From Eretmocerus hayati (taxonomy: Eukaryota > Arthropoda > Insecta > Hymenoptera > Aphelinidae): DNA of 64,000 bases. A program made the position numbers and the translations under genes. Location: assembly GCA_029851415.1 (NCBI GenBank), contig CM056743.1, positions 125,084,305-125,148,304 of the forward strand, in the 5' to 3' direction. How positions within the stretch are numbered: position 1 is the first letter of the stretch; every line of letters begins with the position of its first letter. Of this stretch, positions 45,644-55,616 are shown piece by piece. Below the pieces are notes generated by a model. The model saw only the letters and a list, made by a program, of their open reading frames with translations, did not search any database and had not been told where the DNA came from.

Positions 45644-45973
45644 CTATCGATACTTTGAAACAATTGGATAGAGGCTCTTCATCAGCACTGCCAGCTTTGG
45701 CGAAAATATGTAGACTTGTGCATGGTGTAACGAAGATGAGAAATTTTGGAAATTTATAACATTGGAAACCACCATGAATTGATTGAAAGTTCCAAGAAAA
45801 TGCTGAATTGGCTCTTCAGAGCTGGGCAAGCACACTGTAGAAATATTCTCCAACCTCGCTGGTCGAACTCTTCGTACAACAAGAGGTACGGTTGTCAAAC
45901 AGATAATTGAATTCTCATCCACCAGGTTAACCCTGCACAACCCAGTATGTCGAATATCGCTCACCCATTTCAA
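45644..45973 (-). pseudogene. Possible relic of an S1 serine protease
   Basis: The minus-strand frame contains VRPARLENISTVCLPSSEEP, which fits the S1 segment leading to the conserved xxVCLP block. It continues FMVVSNVINFQNFSSSLHHA, where active proteases have VSGWG...S..L..A. No other S1 block is clear nearby. It is probably a degraded fragment, and a chance match is possible. Confidence 0.4.
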
Positions 45974-48096
45974 TATCCAATGTCTCTATCTTGTTTTGGG
46001 TTCTGCCCAATAAATTTAGTAGAGTCATTGAGGTCCACTAATGGTCTATTAGTTCTCAAATTAGTTTCAAAATACCGTACAGCCAAACTCCCGGATTGAC
46101 AATGATGACTCGTTATTGTACGCACACTATTTCACGCTCTCTGAGATTTTGATCAGATTTGCGTCTAGAGGTATTTATGGTAATGAAACTGGTCTTTCCT
46201 TGACCAAGTCTCACGCTCCCAGAACATTCATAAATATCCTAAATGAGGAGAAATCTTACTATGACGCTCCAGATGACTGGTCTAGAAAAGACGCTATTGA
46301 GTGTTCCGTAAGATTCAGCGTGCATTGCGCCTGATTGGAACCGCCAACGAAGCGTGAAGGCCAGTCCGGAGAGGATCCAGATATTTTGCCCGATAGATGA
46401 CGCTTTAATCGCACTGCACGTGCGGTGATGGGAGATTATGAACCAATTTTTTGCCTCACAGTATTTCAACTTCACATTTCCGACCCAAACGAGATATGGC
46501 AAGTGAAACACCATAATATTTCCCATCGAATGGGCTATTCCACACCCGGAAATTCTTCCGATATCTCGAAAAAATCGTAGCTCTTCGGCTCTCTGGGCTA
46601 GGTGTCCTGGCCGATGCTCTCACCATTTCAAGTTTTTTGCGAGCTTGGTTCAGAATTTTCGGGCGTGGGAGGCTTCATTCGACAGGAAATTCCAATTCAC
46701 AGCTGGTCTACTATCTGATAATGGCCAAAACTATTTTGTTACTCAGGAATGAATCGGAATAGGCGAGGACGCGCTCTGTCCCGCCAAAAAATTGTCTCCA
46801 ACTTTTTCTCGATTTCTAATGAACGAAATGCCATGAAAATTTGTATGGTACCGTGTCATAAGATCTCATAGGTGGGCTACCATCTGAGCAATACATTTAA
46901 TATCAATGAAAGCGTATAAACAATAATTCTGCTCTCAGAATCATTGCATTCAGCCGCAACCTGAAAGTACACCGGTGCGTGTCTGCTTGCGGTTTGGCGA
47001 GGACTCCGGACTAGCCTTAAGTCGAAAAACAAACTTTTCATGCGTCTTAGATGGTTTGAATTTTAAGGGGTTGAACCTTCAACCCCTGGGTGAATGTGGT
47101 AGTTCAAGATTTAATCAATTTTCCACATTGCACTTCAACATATATCTGAATCATTCGTTTTTCGAGCAACTTTTACACGAACAGCTTTGTGAAGTCATCA
47201 TAAAATGTTTTTGAAATCGAAAAATGCACTCAAACTTACGGAATGAAATCACGAGTTTTAAACCGATCTCAATACCTGTTAAAAACTGAGAATTGTGCTG
47301 AGCTCAGTTGATTTGCAATTTCCATTAAGCAATCTTTCATGATACAATGAGAGGATCTTTAAATATCTTGCAGTCGATGCATTCGACAAAGAGTTTATTT
47401 CTCACACAAAATCTTAGATTTCCCTTTCAACTTACGTCTAATTGGTGCTTTTACCGTTCTGGTTGTATAGAAAAATCGAATGGTTCATCTGATGTGAAAA
47501 TTTTTGGTCAAGTTGCGTGTGAGTCGTATACGAATTGGATAGTACGATATCTTATTGTCCTAGACAAGAACCTGGGGCTGATACAGAAAAGCAACAGGTG
47601 TCTCCTCGGTTTCATACTATGTCAACCTTAGTCTCGTATCAAATTTCATTCGTTAGATTTTTCTATAATCAACAAATGCAAGATCCTTTCGACGTAAAAG
47701 TTATTCGATTCTTCTTAGAATTACAAAATTCTGTGTTTCATCTCTAGCTATCAGTTTTTTTGATACAGTTGTTAGATACAAATTCATAATGTAAGTATAA
47801 GGCTCCAAAAAATCGAATGTTTGACCTTCATATCTCATCTTTAACCGCACTGCCAGTAAAAACACTGTAGTAAATCGTTAAATCACACTCATCTTCTCTC
47901 TGCAATCCGAGATTCAGAAACTATTCGTGGGTCACAACAAGTGTCATGCTACAGACTCGCAAGATCCCCAAGTCTTTTTTTCTCAGTCCTAACTCAACTT
48001 CTGTGCTCTAACCCAAATCATCTCCTACGTCATTTCCACACGTTCCCCTAGGCCTACACTCATCTTTCAAATGCATCTTGTCAACCCGCTGTCACC
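45974..48096. other. No supported gene
   Basis: Frames of under 100 codons without motifs, such as 46239-46526 minus and 47347-47631 plus. Confidence 0.5.
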
Positions 48097-48210
48097 TATA
48101 TAAACCAGGAAATGCGAGCATGCGAACCGCCTTAGGCGTCCATCTCATCTCGTTCTATACCGTCACCTCGAATCGGCTTTCAACTCGTTGCTTCTCAAAT
48201 ATACGCTGGT
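48097..48210 (+). promoter_or_regulatory. TATA promoter candidate with 5' exon and possible donor
   Basis: TATATAAA at 48097-48104 is followed by a C/T-rich stretch (CGTCCATCTCATCTCG) at the expected initiator distance and a possible donor GTAGGA at 48209. It lies 3 kb upstream of the sushi/EGF exons and could be their promoter. That is inference. Confidence 0.35.
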
Positions 48211-50424
48211 AGGATATCCATAATAGCCGTTCTGGCTAAATTCGAGCAAGCCCATCATCTGGTGTATAAGATGCACAAGGCCGTAGGCGATAGTTACTCT
48301 TTGACGCTGCGTGTGGTTGTGGTATACATCTCGCTCAATGGGTCATACGAATTCTACTATCCGTGCAATACGCTTTTGTCATTTGATTATTTTTGTTGAT
48401 ATCAGGTTGGTAGATTTAGTGACCAACTCATTTAATAATAGAACTTCGGAATGTAATGTGCGGCTTCAACGCGTACATCAGGTACTTGTGTGATCCATTT
48501 TTTTCTTCGTTGAGGTTTGGCTTTTGAAATCGACTAGTCTGTTTGCGTAGCGTTTGATTGATCTATATGGGCGATCTCGAGCAACTAAAACAGAAGCATT
48601 GCAGTCTGATTGCGTTCACAGTGATGCAGTCATAAGAACAATAATTTGTGACGAGTATGCGTTGTACTGAGTGAGGCAAACTTCGATATCGAGATTCATG
48701 AGCTCGTGTGGTTGTCATGTTCGTTTTGACGAAATTTTTCATGAAAATCTAAAAACTGGCAATAAAAGACACGCACATCAGGAAATCTATCGATACGACG
48801 AAATATCGGTTGACAACTTCACTTTCTGGATGGGCTCGAGCCCTGACAAATCGGGTATATTATTCTCTGTTGCTTGGGCGAAAAAAAAGATAAAATAAAA
48901 CAAGGAGTGCGTGACGAGTGCGAATGGACTTCACAACGTAACTGTAAGTGCGGCATTTTTATTGCACCATCTTGATGAATAACGATGGATCCATTGTTAT
49001 CGCCGTACATACCTCGTGCATTGCATTCTTTTGACTATCGGTGTGTTTCACTTTGTTGATCTTCGAATTCGATTTGCATGCTTTGTTCGCAATGAATTAT
49101 AGAATCAATTGTTGTATGAGCGAACAAAATATGATCATAAATCTTGTTGCTCAAAATACCCTATCAAGACTGCTACGATAGCCCAATACATGGTGGGATC
49201 CCCATCTCAATCAAAAGATCTCCATAGAAGTCTAGAGTAGAATAACCAATGTATCATTATTAATCCTCTTCTAACAGAGGGAATTTCTCGCGTCTTGAGA
49301 ACCTCTTGAGAATTTATAGACCCGTTATTGAATCTCGACGCATCCCGGTGCATCGCTTGTGGGCAAATGAGATAATATTGATGAGGGAAGGATGTACTCG
49401 GCATCTGAAATGATTCCTCTCAGCTGTTGGATCTCCAGTTGCCTACCTCTATCTACCGATTTATTCAAGTATTTACAGCCAACAGTTTCTAACAAAAATA
49501 TTCCTATTTGATTCAATATCACACAAGTTAGGAGGCTATGGAATCAGAGATGGAATTTCCTAAGATATGATTATTAGAAAGGGAGAGGGCATGCATCATT
49601 GTGGGCTTTTTCTCTGACATGGAATATCAATGACGAAATAATTGGAAATCGTCAACTGAGGTAACTTTGGAACAGCCTATGAAGAATTTGTTATCACATG
49701 CGGTCCGGAAGGCTGGTTCACCTATCACTCCACTATCAATGCTCCTCAATTTTGACAAATGTATGGGGCAGTGTTTTTGCACTAGCGAGAGTGTCCACTG
49801 TAGGTTCATCCATAACAGACTTGTTGAAAAGTATGTTTTTGATTTAACAAGGACTTTTTCGGGAAAATTAGAGTGGTTCCAACCTTTGTAGGATGAATCA
49901 AAGGTAACTGAGCTGCTTTTTACTCCTCCGTTCAAATATCTTACCGATTCCATTGTTACATTGGTGTATTTCTACCCAGATTAAATTTTGTGGAGTGAAA
50001 ATTGAAAATATCATAGCTTTTTGGAAAAATGGATTAACCTTGGAACATAAAAATACATGTTTCCTCGAGAAATGGGATAACTTTGAAACTGAGAGGGGGA
50101 AGGGGGTTACTTCGGAATACCCCATGGGAGAGATGTTATCATAGGCGGTACATGAAGAACACTGAGATCCGCAATGAATGTAATCTCTGAATTGAATTCT
50201 CGTAGCTCAGAGAAGTACGTAGAACAGTACTGTAATCCATTGTTGAGGCGTCTCACATTCCACTCTCGCTGTTTCAAAGTTACTTCATTCCGTTTCAACT
50301 TTGGAATACAACTTTGAGCGCTTATAATCCCGCCCAGGGTCATCCAAATAAACTTCATCAATCCCTCAATCGGAATCCGGAATTGTAACCCACCGATTGA
50401 CCACAGATACAATACACTTCTGAT
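48211..50424. other. No supported gene
   Basis: Unassigned. Between about 49650 and 50310 the phrase GTTACTTTGGAA and variants (GGTAACTTTGGAA, GATAACTTTGAAA, GTTACTTCGGAA, AGTTACTTCATTC) recurs several times, which suggests an old degenerate repeat. Confidence 0.45.
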
Positions 50425-50617
50425 ATGAGACTTGCAATCGGGAACAAGGTGAGCTGCGATTGATGGCTGTGACGGTCAATAACCGTTCGAGATCTCTTGT
50501 CTCGTTTGCACTCGTACCATAACCTATATGAGTGCGAGCAAGACGAAAGATCTCGAACGGCGACTGACCGTCACCCTATTGTAGTTTACCTTGTCCCCGA
50601 ATTTTACAAGTCACATG
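50425..50617. mobile_element. Palindromic MITE, about 190 bp
   Basis: Two inverted arms of roughly 80 bp surround a loop of under 20 bp. The inner arms are CCGTTCGAGATCTCTTGTCT and, as reverse complement, CCGTTCGAGATCTTTCGTCT. The outer arms are GAACAAGGTGAGCT and GGACAAGGTAAACT. No coding capacity. Exact ends and target duplication are not clear. Confidence 0.75.
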
Positions 50618-50718
50618 AGGTTTGATAGGGTGACGCACGCCACTACGCACCGAGCCGCGAATAAGTTCAACGCGGGCATCATTGGATTCTGTCTTCGGAG
50701 ATGTAAGTCGATGAGACG

Positions 50719-50772
50719 ACCGCAGAATAGGCGGCCGTGGTGAAGAAGGTCCCGGGTTTGAATCTCTGCGGT
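50719..50772 (+). other. Short tRNA-like relic
   Basis: A perfect 7-bp pairing (ACCGCAG with CTGCGGT) encloses 40 nt, including GGGTTTGAATC, which resembles a B box/T loop. The D and anticodon arms are missing. Possibly a decayed SINE head; low confidence. Confidence 0.3.
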
Positions 50773-51207
50773 TTCCATGTAAAATTGATCGCTTACTTTT
50801 TTACAAGTCTATTGACTTTCCATAAATTGCCACATGACAAAGGAAAGGATGCGATTCTCGTTCCAAAGTTACATCAGTTGATGGTCGAAGATATGATTGA
50901 TAGATGGATGGATGAAGTGGAATTAGAGAATTCAATCTTTACCCGAGATTTCTGTACGAATTTATGACTACTGGCTCTTTATCCGAGGCATATTAGAGCC
51001 AAACCAAGGGAGCTGCAGGTGAAAAAGCCGTTGCCTGGCGGAGATAGGACTCTCACTGTTAACTTGTTCCCTATCAGGCTCCCGATCCCTTGCTATCCCT
51101 CATCTCTCTTTGACATCAAATATTTCAATGTTCTGACCTCATGAATTTTACAACCAGAAAAAAAGCCTGCTCTAGTAATCCATGAAATATTTCAATTTTG
51201 ATTTCAG

Positions 51208-51469
51208 TCCCACGAAAAACTCGAAACGAACTCTTCATGAGCGATGAGGTGAAACAAAGCAGTCCTCGTTTACGAGAATCCAAAGAGACTCGATCGAAGC
51301 GTCAAAAGAAAGCTAAGAAGCAATTTCCAAAAAAACAAGAACTCTTGTCGAGACTCAATGAAACCTTTGCTGCAATGCTAGATGCGAGTTGTTATGGCAA
51401 GCAGAGGCCAACAAAGGCTGTTGTTAAGCCACCATTGGTTGAAAATTCCAGTTTTGTAAAATTCACAAG
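51208..51469 (+). CDS. Host gene exon A: basic linker and start of a sushi (CCP) domain
   Basis: An internal exon of a secreted modular protein. The acceptor is TTTTGATTTCAG just before 51208, entering in phase 1. The donor is AAG/GTTCGT after 51469, leaving in phase 2. The protein has a Lys/Arg-rich linker (RSKRQKKAKKQFPKKQ), then SRLNETFAAML and the first sushi cysteine in DASCYGKQR, followed by KPPLVENSSFVKFT. Joined to the next exon it makes a complete four-cysteine sushi domain, and the combined length (411 nt) keeps frame. Upstream exons were not located. I do not recognise a named orthologue. Confidence 0.75.
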
Positions 51470-51629
51470 GTTCGTAGGTGGTTTTCATCATTTGACTAAT
51501 TAATGATGCAATGCCATGGAAATCAAACTTTGTTCTTTCATCACAAAATTTATCTCCTATTGCTGACTATCGTTGATTACTGTAAGGATAAACTGTATCA
51601 CTACGTATTTATTTTTTCTCGTCTGATAG

Positions 51630-51778
51630 AAAAAACTTTGCGGCACCCTATAACCGTTACCAGGTTGTTATTTATGATTGCTTCGAGGGATTTCATCTGA
51701 GAAATCGAGACCACGATCGTCTTTACTGCAGTAATGGCTCATGGCTAGGTGATCCTCCTGAATGTGTTAAAAAACGAG
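51630..51778 (+). CDS. Host gene exon B: rest of the sushi (CCP) domain
   Basis: The acceptor CTCGTCTGATAG ends at 51629. The first base completes the split codon AG/A (Arg). The exon reads KNFAAPYNRYQVVIYDCFEG, then the RLYCSNGSWLGDPPEC end of a sushi domain, with Cys 2, 3 and 4 and the conserved Trp. The donor GAG/GTGAGT follows 51778 in phase 1. Sushi modules are extracellular protein-binding folds found in complement, selectins and insect synaptic or adhesion proteins. The intron before it is 160 nt and the one after is 421 nt, typical insect sizes. Confidence 0.85.
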
Positions 51779-52199
51779 GTGAGTTACTGTTTAGCATTCG
51801 GCGAGTCTGTTGATTCCATAAGAGCGTTGGCAGAGTATGACTAATAACCCCAATCTGAATGCAATTCAAACTACGACTATGTGACAAGGTAATCTAGTCT
51901 ATCTACTAATACAGCCATAGTATAGATGTACAAACAAGCTATGGTAAGAGATCAATCGTGATAAGAGTTCAGATATACGGTTGATTTTCTTTCATCACAT
52001 TGGCTAATTCCATTCGTTCATTAGTCATACAGCAATGATGCTTTCTCTTATACTCACCGTGGGGATACTGTACCGTATTTGAATTTCCGAACAAGAATTT
52101 CTAATTTGATAATGTACTTTGTGATAAAGAATGGTACACATATTTGATAAGATCCAAATTTTTATTATCCCGTAGAACTGCAGAAAAAGAAAGGTGCAG

Positions 52200-52229
52200 A
52201 CGTCCAAAGATGCGCGATCTCTAATACTT
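52200..52229 (+). CDS. Host gene exon C, 5' part (EGF-like domain), interrupted by retrotransposon
   Basis: The acceptor GGTGCAG ends at 52199. Phase 1 fits exon B (G/AC gives Asp). It encodes DVQRCAISNT, the start of an EGF-like module with the first cysteine and the D-V-x-x-C opening of calcium-binding EGF domains. The retrotransposon begins at 52230, directly after the target duplication ACTT (52226-52229). Without the insert, this and the 84 bases from 63604 form one 114-nt exon with phase 1-1 borders. Confidence 0.8.
52226..52229. other. Target-site duplication, left copy (ACTT)
   Basis: ACTT directly precedes the left LTR and is repeated directly after the right LTR at 63600-63603. Four-base duplications are normal for Gypsy integrases. 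Confidence 0.9.
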
Positions 52230-53116
52230 TGCAAGGTGCACTATACTTGCATTAATGACCAGCACAGGTGCAATGCTGGTCTAAACGCTTGTTAGTTAAT
52301 CACTTATACTACGTCTACTAGGTATAATTAAACTACCCCCGATCTGCAGCTCGGGGGGGAGGGAGAAAAATTTCCCTGCTCCGGCTCGTCAGCGGCGTCA
52401 GCGTAGACCTGAAAATAAGTGCCTCCTCCTCCGAGGTGGCTCAATTGAATTTAACGGCCTTTTACTTAAACTTGATTACTCGAAGTATGTCTCTAACTTT
52501 ACTCGAAGAAATTAATTAAGTTTTATACAAGTTTACGTTTTGAGGTATCCATTAAACTTGACTTTCCAATACGTTCGTATTTCTGAAGAACACGTGCCCA
52601 GGCGGCGCGTATAAGCTAACAGGCCTCATGAAATTTTGTTCTTTCTTTCTCAAAATAATAACCAACATCGTCGTGCAATGATGAGGTTGTTTTATATCGG
52701 GATACAAGTGGGATTGAGGTGGTGATAGGTCGTTAATTGATAAAAGCAAAGTATACTCATTTTTGTAATTTTAATGAAGCAAAAAGGAAGCTAGCAAATC
52801 AATTTATATGTGCATGACGCAGTGACACTCTGGTCCAAAAGTCAAATAATATTCGTGGAAATAATTGTTTTTACTCTTCTTGGTCGCGTCCACATGACAT
52901 TTTTGAGACAACATCGGTCGATGACTTTTAGGTGCGGTTAACCTGGAACATTCCAAACAAAAAATCGACGAACTAAAGAATAGAGAAATTGAAATTCTTA
53001 AAAGACTCTACTACTTTCGTGCACTTTTCATACGTATCCAAATAATAAAAACTCTACGTCTTTTCCAAACTTGAAATCGCGTGATTTTAATATTGTCCGC
53101 GGCGTTTCGAAAAAGG

Positions 53117-53222
53117 CCCGACTCCTCCTCCAAGGTTCGATCCTACTACCAGTGTATGTGGTGCGTTAGAACGCACCACGCCATTTTTCCCCCTTGGAGT
53201 TTTGCCCTGTGAGGAGCCGGGT
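53117..53222. repeat. Nested hairpin within the LTR
   Basis: Three nested inverted pairs: CCCGACTCCTC with GAGGAGCCGGG (outer), CCAAGG with CCTTGG (middle), and GTGGTGCGTT/AACGCACCAC with a 2-nt loop (inner, 53158-53179). The same structure occurs at 62763-62868 in the other LTR. In the transcript it could form a stable stem usable for packaging, dimerisation or termination; the role is inference. Confidence 0.7.
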
Positions 53223-53298
53223 GATAGCGAATACCGTCCGCGGGTGATATCCAGGTACTAGAGGCCAGCCCTCTAGTAATTCGCAAACTTCTGGATAT

Positions 53299-53679
53299 CT
53301 AATTCTTAATACTCGCGCACCTGCGGACCTGATTCCTTTGGCCAAGCCGATGAATCAGATTCGACGCATGAACACTAACCTTGACGACTTCGGCGTCTGA
53401 GAGCACTTCCACACAGCGTCTCGATCCGGCGAAAACTCTCGAGGTCAGGACCGGGTCGCCCAATTCTCGAGGATGTTTCGTGTGAGTCCTCGGCTTCTTC
53501 TCGTGCACCCAAAATCGTGGCTCGGATCTCCAGCTCTCAGACGGAAGTGTCCTTTCCGCGTCTCGCTCGCGGTGTCGGAGCTTGCGATTCTCCCACTCAT
53601 ACTTTTCGGCGGCCCGGTAAATCGCCGCTTGCGCACATCTTTCATTCACACTCAAATACACAAACTTCCCGCGCACCAT
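53299..53679 (-). CDS. 126-codon ORF inside the LTR, unknown
   Basis: An ATG-started frame in element sense, rich in charged residues (KYEWENRKLRHRERDAERTL). It is present in both LTRs (the other at 62945-63325). It overlaps an antisense frame of similar length, so part of its openness may be compositional. I recognise no domain. Confidence 0.3.
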   Translation of the reverse strand: MVRGKFVYLSVNERCAQAAIYRAAEKYEWENRKLRHRERDAERTLPSESWRSEPRFWVHEKKPRTHTKHPRELGDPVLTSRVFAGSRRCVEVLSDAEVVKVSVHASNLIHRLGQRNQVRRCASIKN

Positions 53680-53954
53680 ACTACTCGTTCCACTACCTTA
53701 CGCATTTTCTACTATTCGTTCCAAATACCATAGAGCCCGCGCAATTCCGGCGGCAAATGCAAACGCAACACACATCCACTTCATTCGCGTTCATTCATAC
53801 CTACTTCCCCTTTTTAGTCAAATACCTGCCAAATACCAAACCACCACCCCATGCACCACATGCTTGGACTCTTAGATACCACCAACCAACTCACGTAATT
53901 CTAACCTCAGCCACTGAGCAGCCGTGAACCCGTAAATTATACGTAGGGTTGCAT

Positions 53955-53967
53955 AGTCCCCTTTGGA
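53955..53967 (-). promoter_or_regulatory. Polypurine tract candidate
   Basis: In element sense CCAAAGGGGACTA directly precedes the 3' LTR. The AAAGGGGA core is a typical RNase H-resistant primer for plus-strand synthesis. Confidence 0.65.
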
Positions 53968-54237
53968 TTTTAAGAGGTAAGCTTTTACCGAAGGAAATTC
54001 AACCTGGCGGCGAAGTTTACCGTTTTACCTTTTTGTAGTGGGCTGGTGGCACAAAAACTGTTCGATTACGAGTTTATCATCTAGGACCTATGCTTCATTG
54101 AATGAACTTACTGAACTAAGAAAATAACTTTGCGTCACACCCGGTTTCCCAATACAAAAATCGTACGACTTCTACGTCAACAAAAAACTTTAGTGAGGGA
54201 AGACACCCGTAAATATAAACAAAACCTTCCAGTTGGA

Positions 54238-54708
54238 TTATAGATCACTCAAGATACACCTACTTTGTTTTGGTATCTTCTTGATGTTGATGCCAAGTGA
54301 CTCGTATCGCTGACGGCGCTGAGGAAGCGGGTCTTGGGGAAGAGACTCCACGTGGGCCTGCCGACGCAAGCGTTCGACCTCGCGAGATTGCTCCAGTATT
54401 TCGCGATCGAGCCGCTCAAGCTCGCGGAGATCTGCGATTCGAGCCATCTCTTTCTGCCTTTCGCTCTCGCGCTGCGCTTCCTCCGCCTCCCGTTCCTGTT
54501 TTCGCACGAGGCTCCGCGCCCACGCATCTCGTTGCGCTTCCTCTTGCCGTAGCCGAGCCCATTGCGCCTCTTTGCGCGCTATGACCTCCTTCCGACGTCG
54601 TTTCAAAACCTGCTTGAATTTCTTCCTGCGTTCCCGATCATGTGGACTAGGCATCCTAGGGAAAACAAACGTATATACTGATGATTCTGGAACACGTTTT
54701 TCTTTCAT
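54238..54708 (-). CDS. Retrotransposon ORF5: charged coiled-coil protein, unknown
   Basis: 156 residues from an ATG at 54708. Starts MKEKRVPESSVYTFVFPRMP, then becomes almost continuous Arg/Glu/Lys-rich helix (KQVLKRRRKEVIARKEAQWA and following) with heptad-like Leu spacing to about residue 125. It begins four bases after the ORF4 stop codon, so translation could re-initiate. No signal peptide or membrane segment, so it is not an envelope protein. I do not recognise the family. Confidence 0.6.
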   Translation of the reverse strand: MKEKRVPESSVYTFVFPRMPSPHDRERRKKFKQVLKRRRKEVIARKEAQWARLRQEEAQRDAWARSLVRKQEREAEEAQRESERQKEMARIADLRELERLDREILEQSREVERLRRQAHVESLPQDPLPQRRQRYESLGINIKKIPKQSRCILSDL

Positions 54709-54713
54709 CGTAA

Positions 54714-54977
54714 CTACATCCTAAGACCCGCGTTACGTACATCGAGACGTAGATTTTCGAAATCTTCCCACGATACGTCGTTGGAAATAATCAAGCAATC
54801 GTCGGCCTCTTTGGGTTCGGGTACGTTCGCCGGCTTAGGGCCCGTTCGATCGCGCTCGATGGTTCCACTGGCCCTTAAACCGCTTACCTCGCTTTGTAGC
54901 ACTTCCAAACAGTTCTTTATTCGCTTCAACTTCCGGTTCATTCGCTGTCTAGCCCTTTTGAACTTCGACACTGGCAT
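54714..54977 (-). CDS. Retrotransposon ORF4: small basic/coiled-coil protein, unknown
   Basis: 87 residues from an ATG at 54977. The basic start (MPVSKFKRARQRMNRKLKRI) could bind nucleic acid or direct nuclear entry. A short coiled stretch (NCLEVLQSEVSGLRASG) follows, then an acidic C-terminus. An acceptor-like TTTCTTTTATAG ends ten bases before the ATG, so the gene could be read from a spliced RNA. It lies between ORF3 and ORF5. Function unknown. Confidence 0.55.
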   Translation of the reverse strand: MPVSKFKRARQRMNRKLKRIKNCLEVLQSEVSGLRASGTIERDRTGPKPANVPEPKEADDCLIISNDVSWEDFENLRLDVRNAGLRM

Positions 54978-55193
54978 CGGAAACTATAAAAGAAACATCA
55001 TCCCGCATCAATATGATTCGCCGATACCCGCAGGTCTAATAGGCTTAAAAAGAAACTCTACGTGGTAAATGGATTTTATGATAAGGGGCCCTTTTTGAAC
55101 TACCTCTCTTTATGTAGAAAATACTATTTTTCATTCGTATATGATTATGCTAAGTAATTGAATCTACTGGTTACAATTTAATCGTATTTCAAT

Positions 55194-55598
55194 TTATTTT
55201 CTTCCATCTACATCAGGATATGAATTCTCCATTGACAATCTCGAAAACCGTTCGCTCAATAGCGCCATTATGACTTCATCGTGCCGGCGGCGAATTCTGC
55301 GTTCCTCCTCTTGTTGTATTTTGATCTCGCCCACCAACCCTTCGACGTTGGATATTGACCGGCGCAAATCCCAATTTTCCTCTCGCAGCGCGCTCGCCCG
55401 GCGATGAGATTTTCCCACACGCCTGCAGCAATAAGCCATCATCTCATACATCTCCGCCAGTTCGTTTTTCGTTTTCCGCACCTCTTCTATAATCACGGCT
55501 ATGATGGACCACGGTTCTTTCTCCCATGCCTCGAGGACGAATGCCTGTTCCTCCACGGTAGGCTCTTTCGTTTCGGCTTGATCACTCGGTTTCGGCAT
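55194..55598 (-). CDS. Retrotransposon ORF3: coiled-coil protein, unknown
   Basis: 134 residues from the ATG at 55598 (MPKPSDQAETKEPTVEEQ). The region EVRKTKNELAEMYEMMAYCC and the later LREENWDLRRSISNVEGL form predicted coiled coils, followed by an Arg/Glu-rich segment. A splice-acceptor-like GTTTTCTTTGCAG ends immediately before the ATG and just after the pol stop, as in env mRNAs of errantiviruses. The gene stands where env would be but has no signal peptide, membrane anchor or protease site. Family not recognised. Confidence 0.65.
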   Translation of the reverse strand: MPKPSDQAETKEPTVEEQAFVLEAWEKEPWSIIAVIIEEVRKTKNELAEMYEMMAYCCRRVGKSHRRASALREENWDLRRSISNVEGLVGEIKIQQEEERRIRRRHDEVIMALLSERFSRLSMENSYPDVDGRK

Positions 55599-55616
55599 CT
55601 GCAAAGAAAACTTTCG

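Larger units (their letters stand above)
52230..53953 (-). repeat. LTR (3' LTR in element sense)
   Basis: 1,724 bp, from TGCAAGG to GGGTTGCA on the plus strand. Same length as the other LTR, and all open frames inside match the other copy in position and sequence. It contains a nested hairpin (see 53117-53222) and a 126-codon frame. Confidence 0.95.

Noticed and set aside
53517..53927. 136-codon plus-strand frame in the LTR
   Set aside because: Antisense to the element and overlapping the opposite-strand frame; the C-rich Pro/His/Thr content looks compositional.
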